This document shows, one piece after another, positions 31,941 to 46,620 of a stretch of 64,000 nt of DNA. The stretch covers positions 1,798,001 to 1,862,000 of the forward strand of contig KV748193.1 of NCBI GenBank assembly GCA_001692895.1, written 5' to 3'. The DNA is from Cenococcum geophilum 1.58. Its lineage: Eukaryota; Ascomycota; Dothideomycetes; Gloniales; Gloniaceae. A program made the translations under genes and the position numbers. The stretch's first letter is position 1, and each line of letters begins with the position of its first letter. Under the pieces are notes generated by a model. The model had not been told where the DNA came from. It saw nothing but the letters and a program-made list of their open reading frames with translations, and did not search any database.

Positions 31941-34000
31941 GTAGAGGGGCCAAAGGGTATAGAGGTGGAGCTTATAGCTTTACGGGTATATATACCCTCT
32001 AAGCTATTTTTTAAATTTAGTTAATAGAGTAGCAACTATAGAAATAAGGTGAAACCTTAGAGCAAAGGGTTAAAATAATAGAGGACGCCATAAAACTATT
32101 GGTTAAAATTGTATTTAGAATATATTTTAAGGGAAATAAGGTATAATATATCCTCCTAGCGTGGTATAAACTATCTAACCTAAAAGTCTAGGTTGCTGTA
32201 AGTCTTATTAAATACTATGATAGTTTATTAAGAGATAAGCGGTAAGTTTTGGTAAATAGTAGGTATTTAAGCAGCTGTTATTCCTATTAGATTATAGGAC
32301 GCTAGAAGTTAGTCTTTAAATTACTTTAGCAAATAGATAGTAGATAGATTGTACTTGTATTAGCGACTATTACTTTTACCTTAAGAGAATACCTTAGTAG
32401 CAGTATTTAGTTCTAATAATCTATTTAAGGTATAAGAGCGTTATACAGCTTGGCTAATTATCGTGGTTGCGTATTATATAAACTGCCCTTTTACAGTTTG
32501 GCGCGCCTTTGTCTTTTAACCTAATATTAACACCCTAAGCTCTATTGCGCTTCCCGCTACAGCTATCTCCCCCCTAAACTTTCCCTTATCTCTTCTTTAG
32601 CCGCATTACTTTATAAGGCTAATTAATAGCATTTACTACCCTAACTACCACTTTAAGATTTTATACTAACAATACTTATAGGCGTATAGCGGTCTCTTAA
32701 ATAATCCCTTCTCTCCTACTCCTACGGCCCCTCTCCTTTAAATTTTCTCTAGCGAAACTAATTGCTCGTTCTAGTTAGCTGCTGCTCTATATTCCTTACT
32801 ATCTAACTATCTTATCTCTGGAATACCTAGATATATATCTACTACTATACATTTTACTTCAACTTTACCTTTATTGCTTTTAACTATTTTGGTTAAATAC
32901 GCGCCTTAGTTATTATTATACTCTTCTAGGATTAGGGTTTTGCTATTAGGCCTAACTTTTCGGCATTAGCTTTAATTACTTTAGGGAGGGCTAAAAACCA
33001 TGCTGCGTAAAGGCTAAAGTATAAATTCGGCGCTAGAGCTATAAAAAACAACTAGTCTTAATAGCTATATAGTACTAATATTCTAGCTTAATAATTAATA
33101 AGCCTTTATTTTAATTAGTATATATATAAAAGGAGTATAGGCCGCCGCTACCTTACTACTCGTATAGAGTTTAATAGCTATATTACCTACCGTTAACTAA
33201 CCTTCTAGCCAGCCTTAGTAACCTATTAAAGTCTACCTTGCCCTTTTATATATGTCCTAATAGGTTATGCCTTGCTAAACTTAATGGAAATCGCCCTAAA
33301 CGGATGGTAGGGGCTATAGGTAGTCGTTAACCTACTAGCTCTGTCCCTTATAGTATTTAAATAGATCTTATATCTATAGCGCTGTTTACCCTCCCTGCTA
33401 TAATAGGAAGATTAGTATATAAGAGTAGTATTAGATCTACTGTTCACCTCTTATACTATAAAGAATCTAAAGTATTTATCCAGCTAAAATGTCTATAAGT
33501 CTATCTTTTAAGATTATTACTTACAAAACGGACTTCCCCTTATAGTTTAGTTGGACGATATCTATATTAGCCTTTTTACCAGCTTATAATTCCTTTAGTC
33601 CCTATATAGTATAAACTGGGATTCCCTATTTATAAGGCGGAGTAGGAGAAGTGGGTATATTAGTGTTAGCTAAACTTATACTAGTAGCTGTAAGACGCTA
33701 GAGGGGGGCTCTATAGCTAAAATTTAATAGGGGCATTGTCTCTATTTAAACCCATTATATTCCCTCCCATATTATATTTTATACCCCTTATATCTATATC
33801 TTAGTATCTACCTAGGTTTTAATTTCCGCAATTAATTATATACCTTTAAACTTTTGTCTTTAAACTGTCTTTCTCAGTTTCCGCCTAGTAAGTCTCCCTA
33901 TTAAAGAGCGTATATACCTCCTTTTATTGCTCTAAAGTAGATTACGGCTTAGCTCTAAAAGTAATTAAAGGAGACGGCATAATCTAGAGCTTAGAACGTA
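31941..34000. other. Unidentified RIP-decayed sequence
   Basis: AT-rich with dense TAG/TAA. No LTR, domain or satellite was recognised. The flanking solo LTR was inserted into this DNA. Confidence 0.4.
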
Positions 34001-36600
34001 GGTATATATTAAATACCTAAATAATTAAATATGCTAAGTGGTTCTAACTTTAGAAACAGGACGAGTACCCCTTTATAACGCTTAGCCTATATATTATACC
34101 CTAAAGTAACTAAACTTGCCCGTTTCTTAAAAATCTAAATAATAATACTTCTTGTTACGACTTAGCTTTATTATATATATAGTAAAGTAAGCATTATACA
34201 AAATATTTAGAAGACCTATGCTAACACCTTTAGGTAATAAAGTGGCTTATCGCTTTTATTATCTTCTAACCTATCCTCCTACTTATTAAATAACGTACGA
34301 ATATCTAGCCTTTCCTTAACAACCGTATCTAAAACTTTAATGTCTGCCTTAAAGCGGCCACTATCTCTAGCTGGAAATTTGGGAAAGTAATAATATATAA
34401 TACTGGACAACCTAAAGACGATTATACTACTTTATGGTTATTTTTCTAGGATAACACTATTACGCGGTACCCTTTGCAGTTTAGTATATACTATTAGAAA
34501 ATATAAAGTCACCAGGGATTCTAAGCTTATACTACCGCAATTTATTAAATTAAAAATAGTAGCGAATTTAAATATAGGGGATAAGTAGAGCTAGTTAATT
34601 TATAATAATTCCTACACCTACTTATTGTTTTATATAAATTAGCGCTTAATAAAAATAAGATCTACTCTACGCTGGGCCCCCTATATCTACCGTATTGTAA
34701 TAATTTAAATAAACGCTAAGAGCTATAATAAAAGACGAATCTCTATATTTTATAGGGCAATCCTTAATATTAAACCTAGCCCTCCTAGCAATATTTTTGC
34801 TCTAAGGTATAAATGATCTAGCTATACTACTAGAATAAGACTTAGCCCGCTTTATGTATATATCTAGTAGCAATATCCTATAACCGCGGGCCTAATAAGT
34901 CCTAAGTACGGCAAGTATATTAACTTTAAATTTACTCCCTTTAAAGTACCTATACTAAGTTAGTTAAAAGTATTGGACTTCTATATAATACATACTCAGA
35001 TTTTATAGCTTTGGTTTGCATACGGTATAACTTAAGCGCCCCTATATCTCTGTCTTTACTTAGGCTTTAAACGTCTTCTTTAAGGTATTTAAGATAAGCT
35101 ATTAACTTTATTAGCGAATTATTTAATATTAAGTGAGGTTTACGTATACCTTTATCGCTGTTAGATAAGGACTTTTCTTTTAAGCCACTTACTATTATAA
35201 TATTAACAATAACCCTACCATCCTTTTTTACGCGGAGGTATCTCTAGGGAAAGGTTTTGGGAGACTCTTCTTGTTTACTTAGATTATAAAAATCCTCTAA
35301 AATAAAAATTAGATTACGGTTTAAGAATGCGTTAAGAATTTAAAGCGTAAAGTATCTTAGGGGGCCCCTAGGGCATTTATTATAGTTTAGCCTCTATAAT
35401 TAAAATACTAAGGAATTAAAAAGCCCTTCTATATAGATAAGTGGCAGATCTTATAGATTATCTAATATAGCTAGGCGAACACTGCTAGAGTAGAGCGTTT
35501 TGCCTATAACAACCTTAAAAGCGCATTCTATAATCCTTAAGAACCCCCTAGCATCCTCTACGTTATAGCTTTCTTTATAAATATCTATATATATTTTAAA
35601 GCTTTCCGCTATAACCTATATTTTAAATAGAGGAGTTTTATTACCGATCTTACTATAAGTGCACTAAATAAGCTTTAAAAGACTTGTTATAAGGCCCTAC
35701 GCCTCTTAGGGGTTCTTTTTATTTAGTATCCCCATTAAAAGGTTATATATTTCCCCTAGTCGACACTTAAAGAGCTAGTAAGAGAACTATTCGTAATTAG
35801 TATTTAAGAGACCGTTTTTAGATGTTATAGCCTACGCCTTTATAATGGAATATTAGTCTATACTTAAACTACTACTTTAACTACTAGATATACCATTTTT
35901 CCTTTTAGGTTATAAAATAGTTAAACTTTAAAGGGGTAAGGTAATAGACTGCAAACTTAAGGATAGTTATTAGTGTGACCTTATTAACTATAAGTTATTA
36001 TAAGTATGAAACGGTTTACTAGCAAAGTAGCTAATACTTTAGTATAGGATGCGTTAGGTTATATACATCTCCTTTATATCTCCTTTTATTCCTACTTATC
36101 CTAACTAATATACCCTAATCTTTCTAGCAATTACCGCACTCTATAACTGCTATAATAGTCCCATAATCGCATTTACGGTTATAGCTAGGAAGTTTAATAA
36201 AGTGGATTAGATTTAGTAATTAGTCTTCATAGGTATAATAAGGAGCTGCCTGGCCTTAGGTATATTAGTATACCTAAACTTTACAGCCTCCTTAAACGTC
36301 CTCCGCACAACCTATTTTAGGGCATATTTTTTTCTACCTCTAATAGGAGTAAAATAATGCGTATTAAAAATCTAAGATTATTTAAGATTATTTTTTAAGA
36401 TTAACTCCCCGTCTTCCTCTGAGACTAACTCCCCGTCTTCCTCTAAGACTAACTCCCCGTCTTCCTCTAAGATTAACTCCCCATCTTCCTTTAAGGCCAT
36501 TTTCCCATCTTCTCCTATAAGGAACTTTAATAGATCCGACCCCTAATACTACTCCCCTTAAGAAATCTAACAATTTATAATAAAATGGTTATCTATTAGT
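34000..36600 (-). pseudogene. Unidentified RIP-decayed coding relic, minus strand
   Basis: Long minus-strand segments stay in one frame and are interrupted mainly by TAG/TAA at glutamine-type positions. Examples are around 35640-35440 (ESFKIYIDIYKES and GKTLYSSSVRLAILDNL) and 34380-34250 (RFKADIKVLDTVVKERLD). These look like a former large protein, but no transposon domain was recognised. The first part overlaps a 24-bp tandem repeat at 36401-36495. Extent is approximate. Confidence 0.4.
36401..36495. repeat. 24-bp tandem repeat, about four units
   Basis: Unit close to ACTAACTCCCCGTCTTCCTC plus TAAG. The unit length is a multiple of three and gives a GRRGVSLR-type peptide repeat on the minus strand within a short open frame (36573-36388). 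Composition is more balanced than that of the flanks. Confidence 0.8.
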
Positions 36601-36999
36601 TCCTCTAAAAGGATGCTAATTATATAATAGTCTAAGCCATTTCTAGATAAAGTAAAGGTTAATAGTTTACTGTATAATTCTTAGCACTTAACCTATTTTA
36701 AGAGGTTAATTACTAACTAAAGCTATTATATAGTTCCTGGTCTATAGCTGCCTTAATTAGTGTTATCTATTCCGTTAATGCAATACCTAATAGCATTCTT
36801 TGCTTAATTAAGAAGAGTCTTTACCTCTTCTTTCTATATATAATGACCTCCGCCTAAGTATTTAGATATAGCTTTAGCGACTATTATAATTAATATATAT
36901 CTACTGCTATAACTACCAATTCTAGGTAATAATCCTTAATTAATAATAATAACTAGTATCTCTATCTAAGTAATAATTAAAGGCGGATAATGTGGAGCG

Positions 37000-38860
37000 G
37001 AAAAGGAAGCTCGAGATGAAGCTGGCGTAGGAAGTAGAGTAAGAGGTAGAGAAGGAGACGCAGAATTACACGAATTGGATATAATTAACTTAACTATTAT
37101 ACCACTTAGGTAGTTAAAGTATACTAGGAGAACGAGTGCACCTTATTAATCCTTAAGCTGGTACCGATTTTGTTCTACGGCCCTAATTATATTTATATCC
37201 GTGTCCCTATAGAGCCAGTATAAAGCGTGGAGAATGGTCCTATATATACCCTAGAATAGTAGTAAGATATAGCTCTTATGCTAAGTTTAAGTTAATATAC
37301 CTTAATAGGGCAGTATAAGTTTATAGGTAACACAACCTATAATAAAGTATTATTAACTATAAGGGTGAAAAATAGGGGCGATACTATAATTCTTATGACC
37401 TTGCCTAACTTCCTTTTCTCTATATACCTTATTGTAATTAGTCCCTAAGCGTCTGGCGGAATAATCCTTCCCTTCCTATCCTTTATATAGAATTTATAAT
37501 TTAGAATGGCATTATAAGTTCGTGGATTTTTAAACCCTTTTAATATGGTATCTTATAGTGTCTAAACGCGGTAAGCGTAAGCACTAAAAATGTCTAGTTA
37601 GTCCTACCTTATATATAAGACACAAGACGATTAGATAAAGGAAATAATTACCGTACTGGTCAATAAGAGAAAATATTAATAACTATTTCGCATTAGTAAG
37701 GCCCGGTGGGGCTTATAGCGTGCCTAAGTCCTTAGGAGCCCCTATAGAAGTAATATACGCTAGAGAGGATTCTAAAGGCATCCTATTAGAGGTATAAAGG
37801 CTAGGAGGCTATTAAAAAGGAAGAGTAGTTTTTATTTTCTGTTAGAGCTAATGGGGTATTACTTAACCTAATAGAATGAATTTAAGGCCGAGAAGCTTTC
37901 CATTATATCTAAATTTAACCCTATTTAACGGTAAGTGTAATTATAGGCTAAGCCGGCTAATCCTTTCCCTTTTCGTCCGTATTAAAAGTAAGCTACTATT
38001 CTACTAAGACATCTAATACCCCCGTCCGATCTACGCATTCTAGAAAAGCTATAATTGGTAAATATTATAGCTCTGTATAGGGAACGCAAGGATATAGAGG
38101 CGGGCTTATATACTTATTATGGTTAATACGCTATACTTGGCAATCCGGGTTTATAGAAATATATTACCCTACTTAGACGCTTTGTACGCGAGAAGGGCTA
38201 GTATCTTAAATCCTAGTAGGTTTATAGGCTTAGCTCGCAAATTAATAACGATGGAAAAAGTAGACTAAGAACTGATATGCTATATAATAATAGTGTTAAG
38301 CTAGCCTTTATAAAGCTATAATAGGCCTACTCCTTAGGCCTTATCTAATTTAATAATATAAATATACCTACTACAATAATAGTAAAGAAACAACCTATAT
38401 AACTAGCGATAAGAAAAACCTATAGCTGCTATAAATAAATAAACTTTAGAGACTTCATAAAATAGATATTTTAAGTAGTAATAGAATAGCTGAATATTAC
38501 TATAGGCACGGAAATTAGAACTATAATACTAGTAAGGACAAAAGTGGGATCTATATAGTATTAGGACTAATACTATAGAAATAGGGTAAATATCGTAAGT
38601 GTAGGAGAATATAAGGTAGGAAAAATTAGCGAGGCGTTGGGGTAATGGGGCAACTTATAGTTAACGTATACCTCCAGCTACTAGAGTATAATTCTCTATA
38701 TACCCCTAAGTTTCTATCCTCCCCTTAGGATGCTATTAAAATTTAAATATATCTAATTAGGAACTTCCCCCCCTAAAAGCCAACGCTAGTTTCCCTAGTA
38801 AAGAGATAGTAAGCACTTCTTTCCTTTTCTTAGAGCTTAGTGCCGCAGAGGCGAAGCCGT
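37000..38860 (+). pseudogene. Unidentified RIP-decayed coding relic, plus strand
   Basis: Plus-strand frames remain long apart from TAG/TAA at glutamine-type sites. Near 37000 there is a lysine/glutamate-rich coiled-coil-like run (ERKRKLEMKLA). Around 38140-38250 a segment reads YLDALYARRASILNPSRFIG and then LARKLITMEKVD. No family was recognised. It could be part of a decayed DNA transposon or of a captured gene. The chromovirus at 39037 interrupts whatever follows. Confidence 0.4.
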
Positions 38861-39036
38861 GCTAAATTTAGTAGTTATTAAAGCAACCTATTAATCTTTA
38901 TTAATGTATAAAAGGTTTCTATATTTTCTCTTAAATAGGTATTCCCTTTTATAGGGGATTGCGATCGCCGAAGGCTTATGGGTATTATGGTGGCGTCCTG
39001 CTATATAGGAATAGGTGCAAAAGAGAGTGTCTATAG

Positions 39037-39457
39037 TGTTACGAACGCTTTAAGTACGATGTTACGACTACTTGGAGAGGAGTCGGAAGAAGCTAGTTAG
39101 TTAATACAAGCACGGTCCAGGATGGAACCCGTGGAACCATGTGACGAGGAATAGTAGCCAAGGTCACATGATGTGCTACGTATTGAACGCAGGGAACAAG
39201 AGAAACTCACGTACCTTATGTATAATATATATATCACGTATAAGAAGGATTTTATAGGAGTACGGTTGTGTATTTAAGGACCTTTAGTCCCTACCTAGAT
39301 AGTTCCTTTCTTGTAGTGATTCTTAGAATATAATTAAAGTTAATCTATTAGGTAACCACTCTACCAGTTATTATTATATTATTAACTTACTTGCAATACC
39401 TATATACCTAGCCTATTAACAAGTCTACCGTAGTTCCTACTACAAGGCTCCGTTATA
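39037..39457 (+). repeat. 5' LTR of plus-strand chromovirus
   Basis: 421 bp, starts TGTTACGAACGC and ends CTCCGTTATA. It keeps several TpG/CpA sites that the 3' copy has lost, for example ATGTGACGAGG against ATATAACGAG. Confidence 0.93.
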
Positions 39458-42400
39458 TAATTACTACCATGGTTACGGGTTTAATAAGTTAAATAATATG
39501 CCACTAAAAGCAGCTACTACAACGCCGTTAACGGTAGTAACCACTTTAAGGTTAAGTGGAGATACAAGTATATAAGATACTAACTCACAACTAGTTATAG
39601 TTGGGCAGTTATAGGAAATTGTTAATAGGTTAAATAAGAACAACTAAATACTTAAAGAAAGACTTAATGGGATCGGAGTAGTAAAGGTTAAGTTACCTTT
39701 AATTAAATAATTCTTAGGGGAGAAATTAAAGCTTAAAGGATTCCTAACGTAAATATATTTTAAAGTTATATAAGAAGGGGCTAAGTTAGCCATAATAATA
39801 GATTAGATAGCCTACGCAGGACTATTCCTATTAGGTTAGGCACTTAAATAGTTTAAACCCTACTTAACGGAAATACAGACTAATGGAATAACTACTACTA
39901 ATTAAGAGGTATAATTTATGTTTTCTAGCTAGGTAGGATTTGCGGAATAATTAATACAGATATTTAAAAACCTGGAAGCAATAACTATAGTAGAAAGAAA
40001 GCTTTAGGACCTAACACAGCGAACTTTAATAATTAAGTATACGATATAGTTTTAAACACTTGCTATATAGGTTAAATAGAACAATAAGGCGCTTATAGTA
40101 TAGTATAAATAGGGACTTAAGGCTAAAGTCTAGGACGTAATTATTCTAATGGAAGATACGGATACCCTAAGGGAATTAATAGATTAAGTAATTAAGATTA
40201 ACAATAGGATCTTCTAAAGGAAATAGGCTAAGAGAGGCTAGGATAGAGTTCTATAGTTATATAAGACGCAGAGTACGCAACGACTAAAGCTAAGTTAAAA
40301 ACTATAGTATGGCGTAGAGCTAATAGACCTAAGTGGTACTAGAGAAACCTATAAAAAATAAAGTAAGAAACTATAGAAACCTAAAGGTTAAGGATTAAGT
40401 AATTATAGGACTAAGGAGTATAGGCTAAACCAAGAATCTTAGCAGCAGAAGACATTTAAGCGGACTTTATAGCAGAAATAATGGTTTAAAGATAGAGCTT
40501 ATATAAATTACAGAAAATAGGGTTATTTTGCTAGAGACTGTAGAAGTAGTTAGAGTTATTATATAGTAAAGGGAACTAGACTAGTAGTATGTAATACACA
40601 CATATAAAGGAATAATAGTATACTGCGAGGAATAAAAGAATATTTAATTAGAAGTTTTGCGTTTTGTTATAATAACGCATACTAAATTTATAAAAACGCT
40701 AAGTATAGTGCAAGCTATTAGCTATAAAAGCTAGAGTTAAGAGGACTTAAAGGAACTAAAGAGTTAGATAAAGAATAAGATTAACTCTATAAGCTAGATT
40801 AAGATATTATAGTAACGTGCGGATAATAATTAGCAACAATAATAATAGAGTTGGAGTACTTATTAATTAATAGTAATGAGGATAGTAAAGGAACTAACTG
40901 GGGGTATCTAAACCTTAATAATATAATAGAAGTAGAGACTAAGACCGCCACAGAGTAAGGTTTAGTAATGGGTATTATAACACTATTAGATACGGCATCC
41001 ATCGCTTTATAAGACGGAAGGAGTAATATCTAGAGACAATTAAGCAAGCAGATAACTGCTAGTGCTAGCTTACTACTTAATAAAGGCAAAAGGCCAAAGG
41101 CTTAAGATTCTTAAGATAAGATAAGAGACAACCAAGATTCTTAAGACGAGATAAGGTATGCTTAAGGACCTATAATAGACAACAACTAATGGGGAAGAGC
41201 AATAGCTTAGTTTAAGAATATATAAATAAGCTTGGGATAAGTATTCCTAACGGCATAAGATTCTTAAAATAAGATAAGTAAGATTTAGGACTTTTAAGAT
41301 AAGATAAGAACACCAGAAAAGCCTAGTTGGACTAAGGTTAGAGCTAAGCTTAAGTTAGAAGCAAGCTTAGGATTAAAGAATCTAAGGGATTAAGAATTTG
41401 GAGTATAAATTAGAACACCCGTAAGCAAGAGGTAAGGAGCTTCTTTATAGATTAGAGAATCTGTAATGCAAACAGCAATTAGACTAAGAGATAGATATAT
41501 AGACCTAAAAGACTTATTAGGTGAATATAGTGTTTAACCTAAAGATTAAAAAGTTAATACGGCGATTAAGAAGCAAGAGAACTTTAAGGATTTAGTTATA
41601 AGACGCAAATAACAAGAAACTGTAGATGAGTTTAGAGTAAGAATCCTTATATAGCAAGAAAAGAAACTAAATATAAGATCTAGTATACTAGGTCGTATAA
41701 GGAACAGAGTACCTATATAAAAAATTACTAATAGGCCGAAAATAGGCACACTAAGAGCTAAGTGGCTTACTAAACTGGAAAATAAAGAGGATCTAGGGAT
41801 TCCTACTAGGTTCGAAGAACGATATATAAAAGGCTGTTATAACATAGTAATAAAAAGATACTTCCTTACGGACAAGCCGTATATACTCCAGCAGTTGTAC
41901 TAAAAGTGGTATAGGCAACGACATAATAATAAGTAGGAAGATTTCTATATATGGTTAGACGAGAAAGTTATCTAAGACCGCCTAATTATGGAAAAAGCAA
42001 TAAATTATATTAAGGGAGCCTTAATTATAATATTAAAGGATCTAAAAAAACGATTAGAGGACTGGAAAAGCAAGAGGCGTATTTTAGTACCTACAAACAA
42101 AGTTATAACATTTAGATTAACGCGGTAAAGGTTTAAACTCAAAAACGAAGACAAGCTAAGAGTTAACCTAAAGCACCCGGTATACTATACGCTATTATAG
42201 ATTGTATATATAAACGATACATACAAAATGCATAAAAATCTAAAGGAAAAGAATTAGAAATACCCTATAAGGATATACTAGATAACAGATAAACAATAGT
42301 ATAGGAATACTAAGTATATATATAGCTGGCATCTAGCAGAAGTCTAAGAGGAAGAAAGTTTAATACTTTAATTAGGAAGATTCCTTACGGAAGAATACCT

Positions 42401-43179
42401 AGATAGATAATAATAGTGGGATTGCCTAGAGAATACCTATCTATAGTATATTAAAGATAAAAAGCGGACTAAGCATTAGCTAAAGAGTAAGTCAAGTATA
42501 TAAGGATTAAGAAGCTAATAGTTAGGAAAAGTAGAGGCCTATAGGACTAAAGGGAGCTAGTGGTAGAGCCTTAAACCCTTAAAGGAATTTAAGGACGACA
42601 CCTAAACCTAAAAGTTAATTGGTAAGATTAACAGTTTAAAGCGTTAGTAGATAGTAAAGCGATATAAAACCATATCTCACTAACAGCAGTTAAAAGGATA
42701 GGGCTACCACACAGGCAAAAAAAGCACTTTTATCTATTAGTAACAATTTTAGGAGATCTAATAGCCTACGGAGGAGGTATTATTAATCTTAAAATAGGAC
42801 CAGTTTAGATAACTATTAAAGGGAGATAAATCAAGATATCTTTCGACATATTACTATTAGGGAATAATAAGGCAGTATTAGGAATACCTTAGTTACAGGA
42901 ATACAATCCAAGGATCGATTGGGTTACCGGTTAGGTCGATATTAAAAATACTTAACGCCGCAGAATATAATAATAAGCTAAGTTAGTATAGTACTAGGTC
43001 GGAGCGACATATAAAGAAACTAAGTAAGGCTTAAGTTATATACTAAAGAGATACTATAAGTATAGTAGGAAACTATGGTCACCAAAAAGTAAAAAACTAT
43101 TAAAATATACAGCATAGGACTATAAGATAGAATTAAAACCAGGAACGAGTCTAAGGTTCTTTCCAATCTATAAGCTCAC

Positions 43180-45880
43180 TAAAGAAGAAGGTAGAGTATT
43201 AAAAGAGTTTATCTAGGAAAATCTTTAAAAAGGATACATTAGACCATCGCAGTCATTAGCAGAATATCTAGTACTATTTATACTAAAGAAGAATAGAAAA
43301 CTTAGGCTATACATTAACTATAGACAGTTAAACAGCATTACTAGGAAGGATAAGTATCCTTTACCCTTAATTAGCGAAATCTAAGACAGGATTAGTAATG
43401 CGTAAATCTTTACAAAGATAGATCTAAGATAGGCGTACTATTAGATTAGAATCAAGGAAGGCGACAAATAGAAGGCAGCCTTTAGGTTAAAGGAAGGACT
43501 ATATAAACCACTAATTATGCAATTCAGACTTATAAACGCACTAGCAACGTTTTAGAAACGTATTAACAATATATTAAGAGAACACTTAGATGAATTTGTT
43601 ATAGTATATCTTAACAATATTATTATCTACTTAATAAACGAGACAGAATATAGAGAACACGTTAAATAGGTTTTAAAAAGGCTATAAGAAGAACAGATGC
43701 TAGTAGCAATTAAGAAATGCAAGTTCTTTACTAAGAAGACCAATTTTATTAGATTTATTATTAAACTAGGCCAACTTAGTATAGATCTAAAGAAGATTAA
43801 GACTATAGTAAATTAGCAAGAACTAGAAAATATAACACAGTTAAGGTTATTTCTAGGATTCTATAATTACTGCAGAAGGTTTATAACTTAATGGTTAAAG
43901 AATATTAAGCTATTTATAAAATTAACAAAGAAAGAAGAACTATAGGCATAGGGAGAGGAATAAAAGGAACTATTTAAAAGGATTAAGTAATTATTTACCT
44001 AGAAGCTAGTTTTTAAAATCTATTAACTATAGTTAGAGATAGTAGTTAAAACGGATATATTAGACTATATACTAGGAGCGTGCTTCCTATAGAAACATTA
44101 AGATAGATGGCACCTAGTAGCATATTATAGTCGGAAGATAATATTACCAGAACTGAACTATAACATCTATAATAAGGAGTTATTAGGTATAGTTGTAGTA
44201 TTAAGGGAATAGAGATCATTCTTATAAGGCATAGAAAAACTATTTATAGTTAAGATAGATTATAAGAACTTAACGGGGTTCCTAATAACAAAAGAACTTA
44301 ATTATAAATAGGTTAGATGGGCAGAGATGCTTATAGAATACCATTTCAAGATTTAGTATACTAAGGGTATAGACAATATATAAGCAGACGCTCTAAGCAG
44401 AAAGGCTAAACTACAAAATAACAAAAAGCCATTAGGGGCTTTACTGTAAAAAGATATAGACGGATTAATTAGATACAATTATCTAAAAATCGCAGCAATA
44501 TAAAAAGAGAAGATCTATAAATTACTAGAGAGTAACTAGTTATAAAGGATCTAAAATATATAGGTAGAGGATTAGGACTTAGAGTAGTATAAAAACTAAA
44601 AAGCAACGTATATACCTAGGAGTATCGTAAAAGAGTTTATTAACTTATTCTATAGGGGATTAACTTAAGAACATAATAGAGCTATAGGCTTAGTGTTAAG
44701 ACTTTAAGAGGAGTATATTATTAATGGAATCTAGGGACTAGTAAGACAAGTTATAAAGGAATACCCAGATTATTAAAGAAATAAACTAGCAAGATATAAG
44801 CTATATAGAGGGCTATAACCTATTAAAATACTAGGAAGACTATAGGAGGTTATATTATAGGACTTTATTATTAAGTTACTAAAGTTAAAAAATCCTATTA
44901 CCGAATAAGATTACAACGTAATCCTAGTAATAGTAGACAAACTAATAAAGTAGAGATACTTTATAGCATGCTTAAAAGAAATATTAGTGGAAGATATCGC
45001 TAGAATCTATATTAAAGAAGTGTTTATAAGATATAGAGCACTAAGCAAGATTATATTAGACAGAGATCTAAGATTTATAGCAGTATTTTAGGAAGTGTTT
45101 TTAGCAGAGCAAGAAGTTTAAGCAGTAACTTCTACTGTATATTATCCACAAATAGATGGTTAAACAGAAAGATTAAACTAAATACTAGAATAGTATTTAA
45201 GATATTATATTAATCATGTATAGAACAATTAGGTATTACTATTACTAGTTATATAGTTTATATATAATATAACACCATAAGAAGAAATAGGCACGTTACT
45301 ATTTAAGGCGAATTATGGATATAAGCCAAGGACCTTATTATCGCTATATTAAGTAAAGAAAATAAGTAGTACAGCTAAGTAAAGAATAAAGAGTTTAATA
45401 AATCTTTATACAGACCTTACGGAAATAGCTAAGGTAGTACAGTAAAGAATAAAAAAGTACTATAATACTAAGAGATCTAAGGGACCAGATCTTAAGAAGG
45501 GAGATAAAGTATGGCTACTATATAAAAATTTTAAAAGTTAATAACTAAGCAAGAAGTTAGACCACGTCAGACTAGGACCTTTTAAAATTATATAGAAAAT
45601 TTTATTAGTTATATTTAAGTTAAACCTACCAGCTAGGATAAAGATCTACCCTATATAGCACATCGCAATACTAAAGCTAGTATATAGGAATGTTAAGCCA
45701 CCGGTTTATAAAGCAAACACATATAAAGGACAAGAGGAAGATAAATAGTAAGTTTTAAAGATTATTAGTTATAAGGACGTAGATAATAAAATATAGTATA
45801 AGGTAAAGTAGATAGGCTATGACGAGACTACCTAGGAGCTACTAGAGAACCTAAAAAACGCTATAGGAAAGGTATAGGAG
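43180..45880 (+). pseudogene. Pol relic: reverse transcriptase, RNase H, integrase, chromodomain
   Basis: Continuous homology to Ty3/Gypsy Pol in essentially one frame, broken by TAG/TAA stops. The reverse transcriptase and RNase H motifs are nearly intact. The integrase shows the D, D and E region. The C-terminal chromodomain carries VK-x-IGYDETT-x-E-x-LENLKNA. The protein would copy the element and target heterochromatin, but it cannot be made from this copy. Confidence 0.9.
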
Positions 45881-46620
45881 TATTAGAAGAGAAAAGGTTA
45901 GGCAACATTAATAAAAAGGAATCGCCAAAGAATAAGTTACCTAAGGGGGACCTAGAAAGAGCGACTGCCGAACTACTTAGAGTTATTTCCTTCTCTATTA
46001 GAAGAGAATCCGTTCTTTTATCACTAAGTTCCTATAGACCTTATTTTATAAGTTTCCACTCCTTAAAACAGACCTTCTTGTAAACTTTCTTAAGATAAAG
46101 CAGACGGGTAGATGCCGTAATATAAGTATCTAGGGCCTTTTACTCCGCATCCTAAGAACGCTTAAGCTTTATAAGGGCCTATGCCAAATCACTATTAAGC
46201 TTCGCAGCAGCCAATTAAATATAAGACCCTATAATAAATTACTTAGGGAACTTAAAGACTATTAATAGTTATAGGACGCGTATACTTAGTATCAGAAGTA
46301 GAGCGAACATTATAGGACGATTAAATATTTGCTTTAGTGCACTTTAAATAAAAAGAGGGTTATTAAAATAAAGGATTTGCTAATACAATATAAACTAACC
46401 CCTCTTTTAAACAACAAGAACACGGAGATAGCATTATTTTACTAAGTAATAATATTACAGTAACAGTACGGGCACAACGTTGCGCGTATAAAGAAGAAGA
46501 GGCTTTAGGTATTATAAGTAATAATATTAACCAAATTAATTAAACAGATATTACACCTTTAGTAAACAACTTAGAGATGCTAGATATCTTTAAGAACGAA
46601 GATAAAAAGGAGGGAGATAG

